Source: Methylococcaceae bacterium UBA1147 (GTDB lineage: Bacteria > Pseudomonadota > Gammaproteobacteria > Methylococcales > UBA1147). From it: 10,425 bases of DNA. The stretch covers positions 958-11,382 of the forward strand of contig DBZZ01000021.1 of NCBI GenBank assembly GCA_002311315.1, read 5' to 3'. The position numbers were made by a program, and so were the translations under genes. The notes below the pieces were generated by a model. It did not search any database. It worked only from the letters and a program-made list of their open reading frames with translations, and was not told where the DNA came from. Each line of letters opens with the position of its first letter. Position 1 is the first letter of the stretch. Positions 1 to 7,514 of this stretch are shown here, piece by piece.

Positions 1-92
1 TACTTTACATCCAGCTTCCACACCGGGAATTCGCCAAAGCCAGAACCTCGATGCGCTAGCGAACGGCAAGCCAGTCCGCTTCCAACAAAGCC

Positions 93-108
93 GTTGAACG
101 AATTCAAC
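93..108. repeat. 16-bp perfect inverted repeat GTTGAA-CGAA-TTCAAC
   Basis: The left arm GTTGAA (93-98) and the right arm TTCAAC (103-108) are exact reverse complements around a 4-base spacer. No T-tract follows on either strand, so an intrinsic terminator is unlikely. It could be a binding site for a dimeric regulator or chance; nothing else in the window identifies a partner. Confidence 0.4.
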
Positions 109-204
109 TAGATCATACCGGATTTACCACCGGGAAATTCCACCTTTCAGGAAAAAATCGATCCGCCGCGCCACCAGGATCATTGGTTTTGTGCCAGACC
201 CTGG

Positions 205-231
205 GGTTTAAACCAGCATTTGTGCATTTGT
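205..231. repeat. 10-bp palindrome GGTTTAAACC followed by tandem GCATTTGT x2
   Basis: GGTTTAAACC at 205-214 is a perfect palindrome. It is followed almost immediately by two head-to-tail copies of GCATTTGT (216-223 and 224-231). Both lie about 110-135 bases upstream of the decarboxylase start, in the position expected for activator or repressor sites. No regulator is known from the window, so the role is not assigned. Confidence 0.35.
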
Positions 232-282
232 CGCCTCTCACCCGGAGCATCTGACTAACAATCGGTATACAGGAATCTACAG

Positions 283-298
283 ATGTATAGAGAAACAT
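283..298. promoter_or_regulatory. Candidate LexA-type operator upstream of the decarboxylase
   Basis: The sequence ATGTAT-AGAG-AAACAT has the same 6-4-6 layout as the palindrome in front of lexA in this window (ATGTAT-N4-ATACAT). It matches that palindrome at 11 of 12 half-site bases, the only difference being A for T in the right arm. It ends 40 bases before the ATG at 339, where a repressor could block transcription initiation. This is a sequence match only; with one certain operator as the model, the assignment is tentative. Confidence 0.4.
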
Positions 299-338
299 CG
301 CTAGTTGAAAAGACACCGATCCAATACAATCCTTCGAT

Positions 339-1805
339 ATGAACCATGTTTCCGCATCGACACCCACTCAATCCCTCTCTCCCCTCGAACTGGATCCGAA
401 CACCCTACGGGAAATCTCTTCCTATGTGACCGAGAAGATCGTCGCTTACCTGGAATCCCTTCCCGATCAACCGGTTTGTGACACCGAGAACTCCGAGGTC
501 GTCGCTGCCAGCCTGCTCGAACCCCTTCCCGAATCCGGCGAAAACTACAAGGAATTGGTGGACCTGGTATTCGACAAGGCTGTTACCAAGGGATACAACA
601 GTGCAAGCCCGGGGTACATGGCCTTCATTCCAGGCGGCGGTCTGGTTCATTCCGCAATTGCTGACCTGATCAGCAATGCCATCAACCGTTACGTTGGTAT
701 CTGGGTATCGGCTCCCGGCTTGGTACAGATCGAAACCAACGTAGTACGCTGGTTCTGCGACATTGTTGGATACGCGGATGATGCAGGAGGATTTCTTACC
801 ACCGGTGGATCCCTGGCCAACTTTTCCGCCCTTTTCTCGGCCCGCCGAACCAGACTTCCCGAGGACTTCCTGTCTGGCAGGATCTACACTTCGGACCAGG
901 CTCATCACTCCGTGTTCAAGGCCGCCATACTGGCCGGGTTTCCCCAATCCGCCATCAGAATTATCCCTTCTGATTCATCCTTCAGAATTGATCTCGGCCG
1001 TCTGCACAAAGAAATCCGAAAAGACCGAAGGAACGGGTTCCATCCCTTCGCCGTCGTAGCCAATGCCGGAACCACCAATACCGGGGCAGTGGACGATCTG
1101 GAGCGGATTGCCGACATCAGCGAAAAAGAAAATCTTTGGTTACACATCGACGCAGCCTACGGCGGCTTTTTCTTGCTGACGGAGCAAGGCAAACAGCGAA
1201 TGAAAGGCATCAGCCGAGCCGACTCGATTACACTGGATCCGCATAAGGGGCTGTTCCTGCCCTACGGGACAGGTTGTCTCCTGGCCAGAAACAGCGAAAC
1301 TCTGCGCAAAGCTCATGCAATCCATGCCTGCTACCTTCCACCCATGCAGAACAAGGCGGGGCGGATTGATTTCTGCGACATCTCGCCAGAACTTTCGCGT
1401 GATTTCAGAGGCCTCAGGGCATGGCTGCCGATCAAAATGCATGGGATTGATGTCTTCAGGAAAGCCCTTGACGAAAAACTGGACCTGGCCCGGTGGATTA
1501 CCGACCAGCTTGAATCACTCCCAAACATCCGTATCGTCGCCCAACCGCAACTCTCTGTCGTGACTTTCAGGGTACGCAGTTTCGAAACGGAAACCTCCAG
1601 GGCCAACGCACAGACCCAGCATCTGCTGGAACGAATCAACGCCTACGAGCATGTATTCCTGACAGGAACTCTGCTCGCCGGAATATTTATCATACGAATC
1701 TGCATCCTGTCTTTCCGTACCGACAGGAGCCGGGTTGAAACATGCTTGAGGGACATCAGGAAAGCCTGTCTTGAACTCGATTCCAGCACATCGAATGAAT
1801 CCTAA
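339..1805 (+). CDS. PLP-dependent amino-acid decarboxylase (group II, aromatic-L-amino-acid decarboxylase-like)
   Basis: This 488-residue cytoplasmic enzyme is of the fold-type I PLP family that includes aromatic-amino-acid, glutamate and diaminobutyrate decarboxylases, and its length is usual for the family. Visible landmarks are TTGGSLAN (154-161), the PLP-stacking His pair in DQAHH (186-190), NAGTTNTGA (242-250), the HIDAAYGG motif with Asp271 to pair with the pyridine nitrogen, and DPHKG with Lys303 as the Schiff-base lysine. A Tyr in ACYLPP (Tyr332) sits where the decarboxylases carry their catalytic-loop Tyr, which favours decarboxylation over aldehyde-synthase activity. The substrate cannot be read from sequence. 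The chosen ATG has no Shine-Dalgarno sequence in front of it, and no earlier in-frame start was found. It is the only + strand gene in the window and converges on ald. No clear terminator follows. Confidence 0.92.
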   Translation: MNHVSASTPTQSLSPLELDPNTLREISSYVTEKIVAYLESLPDQPVCDTENSEVVAASLLEPLPESGENYKELVDLVFDKAVTKGYNSASPGYMAFIPGGGLVHSAIADLISNAINRYVGIWVSAPGLVQIETNVVRWFCDIVGYADDAGGFLTTGGSLANFSALFSARRTRLPEDFLSGRIYTSDQAHHSVFKAAILAGFPQSAIRIIPSDSSFRIDLGRLHKEIRKDRRNGFHPFAVVANAGTTNTGAVDDLERIADISEKENLWLHIDAAYGGFFLLTEQGKQRMKGISRADSITLDPHKGLFLPYGTGCLLARNSETLRKAHAIHACYLPPMQNKAGRIDFCDISPELSRDFRGLRAWLPIKMHGIDVFRKALDEKLDLARWITDQLESLPNIRIVAQPQLSVVTFRVRSFETETSRANAQTQHLLERINAYEHVFLTGTLLAGIFIIRICILSFRTDRSRVETCLRDIRKACLELDSSTSNES

Positions 1806-2022
1806 ACACAACACTGTTCACTACCGTTGGCTCACAGAGTCCATTCCATCCGACCCTATGAATATCATTGATCAAGGCTGACCAGTTTCCAGAAAAAGCA
1901 AACACGCGGCAAGGCCGGCCGATGGCCAGGGCCACACTCTATGTTGTCTATGTGGCATCCGAGAGGCGGGGACCCAAGCCAGAGATACTCGCCATCTACA
2001 AGAGCCAAACAACGGCCTTGTT
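1806..2022. other. Convergent intergenic region between the decarboxylase and ald
   Basis: Two genes end towards each other across this stretch. A short inverted repeat AAACAA-CGGCC-TTGTTT (2007-2023) overlaps the ald stop codon. It is an AT-rich 6-bp stem, so at best a weak terminator. A 72-codon + strand open frame crosses the region and the end of ald, but it has no recognisable motif or ribosome binding site and is treated as chance. Confidence 0.45.
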
Positions 2023-3171
2023 TTATCCGCCACTGCGGCCCGAATCAACCGGCAATTCCGAGCCATCGGCTTCTACAAACGGATGATAATGGGACAACAG
2101 ACCCAGCGCACCGGCTGCAGCCAGGCAGGTCATGTTACCGCGGTAAGTAACAACCGCCCTGGCCAGCCCCGGGCGCTGCCGTAGAAAATCCAGTCCCTGG
2201 CCGGCAAGCTCCGTTATACAGGCAAGGGTTGCACCAGCCAGTGCCTCGGTTGCCGTACGGGGATAAGCTCCCGGCATGTTGGTGACGCAGTAGTGAATCA
2301 CCCCGAATTGTTCAAATACCGGTTCGGAATGGGTGGTCGGACGAGAAGTCTCAACTGAACCACCCTGGTCGATACTGACATCAACGATCACTGCTCCGGG
2401 TAGCATGGACTCCACCATATCACTGGTCACCACCCGCGGTGCTCGGTCGCCCCGCACAAGCACTGCACCAATGACCAGGTCCGTGTTACTGGCTTCGTTT
2501 CCCACTGAATCGGGCGACGAAAGAAAGTAGCGGATTCCTTCTCCCAGCCCGGAACCACCATTCGCCGCCAGTTCGCTGTCCAGCCCGGCCACCAGTACGT
2601 TCGCTCCCATGCCGGCAGCAACCCGGGCAGCATGCATTCCGACAATCCCGCCTCCAATGACTAGAACTCGGCCGTAACGTTTGCCATCCACCGTTCCAAG
2701 CTGTACCCCTCGACCACCCTGTGGTCTGCCCAGGAAGTAGGCACCCACCAAACTTGCCATGTTGCCGGCAATCGCACTCATCGGGGCCAGCAAGGGTAAC
2801 CGTCCCGATTCGTCCTCGAGCGTTTCATAGGCAAGTGCAGTCGTTCCCCTTGCCAGTAGGGTTTCACTCAGCAGTGGATCGGCCCCGGCCAGATGGAAGA
2901 AGGTAAAGATCATCTGATCCCGAAGGTAGGCGTACTCGGTAACAAGCGGCTCCTTGACCTTGACGACTAGCTCGCAGCCCCAGGCCTCGGCGGTATCCGT
3001 TAGTACAGCGCCTGCTTCCTGGTATTCGCGGTTGCTGTATCCGGACCCAAGCCCTGCATCGCGTTCAACCAGGACCCGATGACCGTGGGCAACCAAATGA
3101 CGCCCACCATTCGGAGTCATCGCCACCCGTTTTTCCTGGTCCTTGATCTCCCGAGGAAAGCCGATTTTCAT
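2023..3171 (-). CDS. ald: Alanine dehydrogenase
   Basis: This cytoplasmic NAD-dependent enzyme interconverts L-alanine and pyruvate plus ammonia. The 382-residue product is slightly longer than the usual ~370, the extra being a short hydrophilic C-terminal tail after about residue 370. The N-terminal domain opens with the family motif GFPREIKDQEKRVAMTP, in which Arg15 is the pyruvate-binding Arg. The catalytic residues Lys73 (KVKEP), His93 (FFHLA) and Asp268 (SIDQGG) are all in place. The NAD-binding glycine motif is GGGIVG (173-178), and TNMPGAYPRTAT (297-308) is the conserved closing loop. The gene starts 9 bases after the stop of the DUF411 gene, with TAGGGA across that stop codon as its ribosome binding site, so it is almost certainly the last gene of a three-gene operon. 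The same fold serves transhydrogenase subunits, but the catalytic set and length point to Ald. Confidence 0.95.
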   Translation of the reverse strand: MKIGFPREIKDQEKRVAMTPNGGRHLVAHGHRVLVERDAGLGSGYSNREYQEAGAVLTDTAEAWGCELVVKVKEPLVTEYAYLRDQMIFTFFHLAGADPLLSETLLARGTTALAYETLEDESGRLPLLAPMSAIAGNMASLVGAYFLGRPQGGRGVQLGTVDGKRYGRVLVIGGGIVGMHAARVAAGMGANVLVAGLDSELAANGGSGLGEGIRYFLSSPDSVGNEASNTDLVIGAVLVRGDRAPRVVTSDMVESMLPGAVIVDVSIDQGGSVETSRPTTHSEPVFEQFGVIHYCVTNMPGAYPRTATEALAGATLACITELAGQGLDFLRQRPGLARAVVTYRGNMTCLAAAGALGLLSHYHPFVEADGSELPVDSGRSGG

Positions 3172-3177
3172 GTCGGG

Positions 3178-3183
3178 TCCCTA
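3178..3183 (-). promoter_or_regulatory. Ribosome binding site of ald inside the preceding stop codon
   Basis: On the - strand the TAG stop of the DUF411 gene reads on as TAGGGA, six bases before the ald ATG. This fixes the ald start at 3171 and suggests translational coupling of the two genes. Confidence 0.65.
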
Positions 3184-3663
3184 GTAGAAAAGATACTCCG
3201 TATATTTTTCCTGGTTGCCGTTCTTGTCGAATGAAATAACGGAAAAAGGCTGTTTCCTGCCGCTCATTTCCATGCCAGGAGTCCCGTGAGGCATCCCGGG
3301 AACCGACAGCCCAACGATGTTGGGTTTTTCCGCCAGCATCTTCCTGATATCTGCGGCCGGGACATGCCCCTCAATCACGTAGCCTTCAACCAGCGCTGTG
3401 TGGCACGATGCCAACCCGGCCCCCACCCCGTACTGCTGCTTAACCAGGTTGACATCCTGAGTTTTGATGTCGTTCACTACGAAGCCTTGCTTTTTGAGGT
3501 GATCAAGCCAGATGCCGCAGCACCCACAACTCGGGCTCCGATGCACCGTAATTTCGGTGGCGACCACCGGTTCGGCGGACGCTTGGTCCCAGGTGCTTTC
3601 GGCATTCACGATGCCACACCACCCGACTGCTAGCAGAAAAAGGATTGATCGATTCAGTTTCAT
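3181..3663 (-). CDS. Periplasmic DUF411 (CopG-like) metal-binding protein
   Basis: The 160-residue product begins with a signal peptide (basic MKLNR, hydrophobic 6-18, probable cleavage after VNA at residue 21). The Cys in this segment has no lipobox around it. The mature part is a DUF411 domain: HRSPSCGCCG (41-50) with the CxCC cluster at Cys46, Cys48 and Cys49, then SCHTALVEGYVIEGHVP with Cys87-His88 and His100, then GLSVPGMPHGTPGMEM (118-133) with a Met/His-rich loop. DUF411 includes the copper-resistance protein CopG, in which cysteines hold a copper cluster, so a periplasmic copper-handling role is likely. No other copper gene is in the window. An earlier ATG at 3720 overlaps yjbQ, but GGAG six bases before 3663 and the signal peptide both favour the start given here. 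It lies 46 bases after yjbQ and 9 before ald. Confidence 0.93.
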   Translation of the reverse strand: MKLNRSILFLLAVGWCGIVNAESTWDQASAEPVVATEITVHRSPSCGCCGIWLDHLKKQGFVVNDIKTQDVNLVKQQYGVGAGLASCHTALVEGYVIEGHVPAADIRKMLAEKPNIVGLSVPGMPHGTPGMEMSGRKQPFSVISFDKNGNQEKYTEYLFY

Positions 3664-3669
3664 CTTGTT

Positions 3670-3673
3670 CTCC
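3670..3673 (-). promoter_or_regulatory. Ribosome binding site (GGAG) that decides the DUF411 protein start
   Basis: GGAG on the - strand stands six bases before the ATG at 3661-3663 and fits translation starting directly at the signal peptide. The upstream ATGs at 3678 and 3720 would put hydrophilic residues in front of it. Confidence 0.6.
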
Positions 3674-3709
3674 GACATTGGAATTGAAATTGATCCCTGA
3701 TCCAACGCT

Positions 3710-4129
3710 TCATTCGCCATTCAGGGTTGCGACCAGGCTTCGCGCTCCCGCCCGGTCTCTGTGTTCGCCAAGGTACAAGCCCTGCCAGGTCCCGACCAGA
3801 AGCCTGCCGGCAGATACAGGCAACATGCCCCCTGCACCCAGCAGAGAAGACTTGATATGGGCCGGCATGTCGTCCGGACCCTCCAGTGTATGAGTGAAAT
3901 ATGCTGCTTTTTCGGGTACTGCCCGATTGAAATACGACTCGAAATCATGGCGGACACTTGGGTCAGCATTTTCGTTCAGCGAAAGCGAGGCCGAGGTATG
4001 CAAAAGAAAGAAGTGGACGAGACCGGTTTTCACCCCGGCAAGTTCGGGCAACTGCGCCACGATTTCCTGGGTAACCAGATGAAAGCCCCGTGGTCTTGGT
4101 TTCAAGGTGAGTTTCTTCTGAATCCACAT
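3710..4129 (-). CDS. yjbQ: YjbQ-family protein (UPF0047, secondary thiamine-phosphate synthase type)
   Basis: This is a small cytoplasmic protein of 139 residues, the usual length of the family. Family marks in order are LLHTSASLSLNENADP (42-57), HTLEGPDDMPAHIKSSL (80-96), VGTWQG (112-117) and LGEHRDR (120-126). The conserved His44, His80, Glu83, Asp86-Asp87, His91 and Glu122-His-Arg form the presumed active-site cluster. Members have been linked to weak thiamine-phosphate synthase activity, but the physiological role is not settled. An open frame reaches back to 4228. I chose the ATG at 4129 because family homology starts there and the upstream part contains the probable promoter. No good Shine-Dalgarno sequence is seen. 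It is the first gene of the cluster with the DUF411 gene and ald. Confidence 0.93.
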   Translation of the reverse strand: MWIQKKLTLKPRPRGFHLVTQEIVAQLPELAGVKTGLVHFFLLHTSASLSLNENADPSVRHDFESYFNRAVPEKAAYFTHTLEGPDDMPAHIKSSLLGAGGMLPVSAGRLLVGTWQGLYLGEHRDRAGARSLVATLNGE

Positions 4130-4184
4130 TCGAGCGTTCGAAATCTTGCCGGCTACACCGTCCAGGGCAAGCCAATCGGCTTCG

Positions 4185-4212
4185 AGTATAGCATGCTGTC
4201 GGAGGCGGTCAG
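4185..4212 (-). promoter_or_regulatory. Probable sigma-70 promoter of the yjbQ-DUF411-ald cluster
   Basis: On the - strand, CTGACC (4207-4212; four of six bases match TTGACA) and TATACT (4185-4190; five of six match TATAAT) are separated by 16 bases. Transcription would start near 4178, leaving an untranslated leader of about 50 bases before yjbQ. No nearby operator is obvious. Confidence 0.5.
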
Positions 4213-4299
4213 CCGACCCAAACGCCACCGAAAACCCGTTTCAATCGTAGCGGCCCGGGTCGCGCAATAAAATCTGCCAAGGCCTGGCCCCATCTTCCA

Positions 4300-4317
4300 C
4301 CGAAATGTGGATTTCGG
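4300..4317. repeat. Perfect 7-bp inverted repeat CCGAAAT-GTGG-ATTTCGG
   Basis: The arms 4300-4306 and 4311-4317 are exact reverse complements with a 4-base spacer. They lie in the 288-base non-coding interval between the end of dnaE2 and the start of yjbQ. No T-tract follows on the - strand, so a classical intrinsic terminator for the SOS operon is not supported. A hairpin that stabilises the mRNA 3' end, or a protein-binding site upstream of the yjbQ promoter, is possible. Confidence 0.45.
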
Positions 4318-4417
4318 CTATGGTAAACAGACGTCGCTTGACCACTTTTATCCGACTTATGGCCCCAGGGTTCCCCCGATTCGCCATTTTTTTGATGACA
4401 AGGGCCGGAAAACAACA

Positions 4418-7400
4418 CTAACCTCCTACTTGCTCCAGCGAATCCAGCCAACCTGAACCATCCCGGATTTTTCCGACCACCAGGTGTAGTACGCCGTCTT
4501 CTTTCTGAACAATACCCGAAACAATCATCATTCTTGAAGACAACAAGGCTACCCTCTGGGCTTCAACCGTTCTTGGCCATACGATCAGATTGGCCATGCC
4601 GGTTTCATCTTCCAGGGTTACAAAAAAGACACCGGATGCGGTGAGAGGGCGCTGACGATTGATGACCAGTCCAGCCACTTTTGCAACCGACCCAGTGCGT
4701 CGCTGCCAAAGTTGCTCGGCAGTACCCACGCCCTGCCGCGAAAGGGCTTCACGGATCAAGGCCATCGGGTGACGCTTCAGTGTCATGCCGGTGGTCCGAT
4801 AATCTGCCGTGACATCCTCTACTTCGCTCACCCTTGCCAACAATGGCGTTGCTTCACTGAATTTCGGCTGACCGAAAACCGGCAGCGCTTTTTCCATACC
4901 GGCCACATCCCAGTGCGCCCGGTGACGGTCACCGTTCAATCCGGCCAGTGCCCCGGCCGCTGCCAGTTTCTCCAGTTCATCGCCGACAAGATTGCATTGG
5001 CTGGCCAGTTCCTGCAGAGATGAAAAGGCTTTCCGAGGACGACCCTCGACAATTTTTTCCGCCACATCTTTCTGTAAACCCTTGATTCTCTGCAGCCCCA
5101 GTCGGATGGCGGGCTGACCGTGTTTCCGGCCCGCTTCCAGTGTGCTTTCCCAGGCGCTGAAACGAACATCCACAGGCCGCACCTCGACGCCGTGGCGGCG
5201 CACGTCCTGAACCAGTTGTGCCGGCGCATAAAAACCCATCGGCTGGCTGTTCAGCAAGGCACAGGTAAAGGCAGCCGGTTCATGGCACTTGAGCCAGCAG
5301 GAAACGTAGGTCAACAGGGCAAAACTGGCGGAATGGGATTCCGGGAAACCATAATCGCCAAAGCCCTTGATCTGTTTGAAAATCCGCCGGATAAAGTCAT
5401 CATCGTAGCCCCTGGCCAGCATGCCCTGCCTTAAACGCCGTTCGAAAGATTCCAGGCCGCCGCGCTTTTTCCAGGCCGCCATGCTGCGCCGCAATTGGTC
5501 GGCCTCGCCAGCGCTAAACCCCGCTGCAACCATGGCAATCTGCATCACCTGTTCCTGGAAAATCGGCACGCCCAAGGTCCGTTCAAGAATCGTCTTCAGT
5601 TCATCGCTCGGGTATGTCACGCGCTCTGGGTGACTGCGATTCTTCAAGTACGGGTGCACCATGTCCCCCGCAATCGGACCGGGACGGACGATCGCCACCT
5701 GTACGACCAGGTCATAATAATTTGCCGGTTTCAGGCGAGGCAGCATGCTCATTTGTGCCCGCGATTCGATCTGGAACACTCCGATCGTATCGGCCCGCTG
5801 GATCATTTCATAGGTTGCCCGGTCTTCGGCTGGCACCGTGGCCAGACTCAGTTCACGACCGCTGTATCCGCGAATCAGGTCGAAACTTTTTCGTACCGCG
5901 GTCAACATACCGAGCGCCAGTACATCCACCTTGATCAGGCCCAGGGTTTCCAGGTCATCCTTGTCCCACTGGATAACGGTTCTGTCCGGCATCCTGGCAT
6001 TCTCCACCGGCACCAGTAGAACCAGTTCATCGCGAGCAATCACGAAACCACCAGTATGCTGCGAAAGATGCCGGGGAAACCCGTACAACTGTGCTGCGAT
6101 GTCCACGAGTTGGCGGATCTTCGGGTTCTGTGGTTCGAAACCAGCTTCTACGAGACGCCGATTCATATCAACGGAACGATCCCAGTAATGGAGATGGCGA
6201 CTGATCCGCTCGACCTGGTCAAGTCCCATCCCCAGGGCCTTGCCGACATCGCGCACGGCACTGCGCCAGCGGTACGTGGTCACCGAGGCAGCCAGCGCCG
6301 CCCTGTGGCGGCCGTAACGCCGGTAAATGTACTGGATAACTTCCTCGCGCCGCTCGTGTTCAAAATCAACGTCGATATCCGGCGGCTCGTCGCGTTCACG
6401 CGAGATAAATCGTTCCATCAGGAGATTCATTCGCGAAGGGTCGACCGCAGTAATGCCAAGGCAGTAGCAAACGGCCGAATTGGCCGCCGAACCCCGTCCC
6501 TGGCAGAGAATGCCTTGACTGCGGGCGAAATCGACCACATCGTGAACGGTAAGAAAATAGGCTTCGTATTGCAGTTCGCCAATCAACTTCAGCTCGTGCT
6601 CCAGCAATCGCACAACCTTCTCGGGCACCCCTTCTGGCCAGTACCTTTCGGCACCCTTGTAGGTCAGTTCGTGCAGCCAGGTCGCTGAAGAATACCCTGC
6701 CGGCACGATTTCATTCGGGTATTCATAGCGCAGTTCATCCAGAGAAAAATTAACGCAGTCCGCAATTTTGAGGGTTTCATCCAGCAGTTCCCGGGGATAA
6801 AGCCTTGCCAGTACGGAACGTGGCCGCAGGTGGCGCTCCGCGTTGGGAAACAATGAATAGCCCATTTCTGCGAGGGGCCTGCCGAAACGAATCGATGCCA
6901 AGGTATCCTGTAACATGCGTCGGCTGCGGCAATGCATGTGCACATCGCCGCTGGCCACCAGAGGAATTCCGCAGCGTTCCGACAAACCAACCAACTGCTC
7001 CAGCCGCACGTCATCATCGGCCCGGCGGTGCAGTTCTACCGCGATCCAGACCTTGTTTCCAAATAGGGCGCGGAGCCATGCTCCATCAGCAGGGCCGTCC
7101 TCCGGACTAGGCAGCCACAGCGCGATACAACCCCGTGGAGCGTGGGTTTCCAGGTCAGTCCGATGCAGGGTATAACTGCCCTTTTCTGCCGCTCTCCGGG
7201 CATGGCTAACCAGTCTTGAAAGGTCGCCATAACTGCTGCGATCGGTGGCCAGAATAACCAGCCTGAAACCATCACTGAAACGGCATTCGCTGCCAACAAT
7301 CAGTTTCAGGTTGCTTCCCCGGGCGGCCACATGGGCACGAACGAGACCGGAAAACGAGCACTCGTCGGTAATCGCCAACGCCTTGTAGCCCAGTTCGATC

Positions 7401-7510
7401 GCTCGCGTAATCAGTTCCCCGGGATGAGAAGCGCCCCTCAGGAAAGTGAAATTACTCAGGCAATGAAGCTCCGCATAATCCGGCAGTTGCCTACCCGACA
7501 ACCGACCCAT
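4418..7510 (-). CDS. dnaE2: Error-prone DNA polymerase DnaE2 (ImuC)
   Basis: This is the catalytic subunit of the inducible translesion mutasome, a C-family polymerase related to the replicative DnaE. The 1030-residue product is of usual DnaE2 length. It begins with YAELHCLSNFTFLRGASHP (12-30), followed by a PHP domain with the DnaE2-type ITDECSFSG (47-55) and the later ASGDVHMHC. The palm carries PDIDVDF (377-383) and IKVDVLALG (526-534), which supply the three catalytic aspartates. Next come VRPGPIAGDMVHPYL (608-622), FQEQVMQIAM (651-660) and GFPESHSASFALLTYVSCWLK (721-741). A helix-hairpin-helix region follows, and a C-terminal OB fold at about 943-1015 (SVAKVAGLVINRQRP...LEDETGMANLIVWP). 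The start is uncertain. ATG 7510 lies four bases after the imuB stop and just before the homology; ATG 7561 would overlap imuB. It is the last gene of the lexA-imuA-imuB-dnaE2 operon. Confidence 0.96.
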   Translation of the reverse strand: MGRLSGRQLPDYAELHCLSNFTFLRGASHPGELITRAIELGYKALAITDECSFSGLVRAHVAARGSNLKLIVGSECRFSDGFRLVILATDRSSYGDLSRLVSHARRAAEKGSYTLHRTDLETHAPRGCIALWLPSPEDGPADGAWLRALFGNKVWIAVELHRRADDDVRLEQLVGLSERCGIPLVASGDVHMHCRSRRMLQDTLASIRFGRPLAEMGYSLFPNAERHLRPRSVLARLYPRELLDETLKIADCVNFSLDELRYEYPNEIVPAGYSSATWLHELTYKGAERYWPEGVPEKVVRLLEHELKLIGELQYEAYFLTVHDVVDFARSQGILCQGRGSAANSAVCYCLGITAVDPSRMNLLMERFISRERDEPPDIDVDFEHERREEVIQYIYRRYGRHRAALAASVTTYRWRSAVRDVGKALGMGLDQVERISRHLHYWDRSVDMNRRLVEAGFEPQNPKIRQLVDIAAQLYGFPRHLSQHTGGFVIARDELVLLVPVENARMPDRTVIQWDKDDLETLGLIKVDVLALGMLTAVRKSFDLIRGYSGRELSLATVPAEDRATYEMIQRADTIGVFQIESRAQMSMLPRLKPANYYDLVVQVAIVRPGPIAGDMVHPYLKNRSHPERVTYPSDELKTILERTLGVPIFQEQVMQIAMVAAGFSAGEADQLRRSMAAWKKRGGLESFERRLRQGMLARGYDDDFIRRIFKQIKGFGDYGFPESHSASFALLTYVSCWLKCHEPAAFTCALLNSQPMGFYAPAQLVQDVRRHGVEVRPVDVRFSAWESTLEAGRKHGQPAIRLGLQRIKGLQKDVAEKIVEGRPRKAFSSLQELASQCNLVGDELEKLAAAGALAGLNGDRHRAHWDVAGMEKALPVFGQPKFSEATPLLARVSEVEDVTADYRTTGMTLKRHPMALIREALSRQGVGTAEQLWQRRTGSVAKVAGLVINRQRPLTASGVFFVTLEDETGMANLIVWPRTVEAQRVALLSSRMMIVSGIVQKEDGVLHLVVGKIRDGSGWLDSLEQVGG

Positions 7511-7514
7511 CAGG

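Larger units (their letters stand above)
1..338. other. Non-coding region upstream of the decarboxylase gene
   Basis: I see no convincing gene here. Short open reads cross the left edge on both strands. On the + strand they end at 57-59 (frame 3), about 90 (frame 2) and 109-111 (frame 1). Any of these could be the last codons of an upstream gene, but none is recognisable. The stretch does hold a 16-bp inverted repeat at 93-108, a 10-bp palindrome at 205-214, a tandem 8-bp repeat at 216-231 and a LexA-like palindrome at 283-298, so it is probably the regulatory region of the decarboxylase. A minus-strand open frame (113-367) has no family resemblance and runs into the decarboxylase start, so I do not call it. 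Confidence 0.6.

Noticed and set aside
1..111. The end of an upstream gene at the left edge
   Set aside because: Three + strand frames are open for 18 to 36 codons and one - strand frame is open to the edge; none has a recognisable sequence, so I could not choose.
113..367. An 84-codon minus-strand open frame in the upstream region
   Set aside because: It overlaps the start of the decarboxylase on the other strand, has no recognisable motif, and covers the repeats and LexA-like site; it reads like chance.
2007..2023. Possible bidirectional terminator AAACAA-CGGCC-TTGTTT
   Set aside because: The stem is six mostly A-T pairs and the T-run is only four; too weak to call as a terminator.
1868..2086. 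A 72-codon plus-strand open frame between the decarboxylase and ald
   Set aside because: It runs into the ald 3' end, lacks a ribosome binding site and shows no family resemblance.
4369..4396. ATGGC...GCCAT followed by seven T on the plus strand, resembling a terminator
   Set aside because: It points along the + strand, where no gene lies upstream; the 5-bp stem has a long loop, and on the - strand no T-tract follows.
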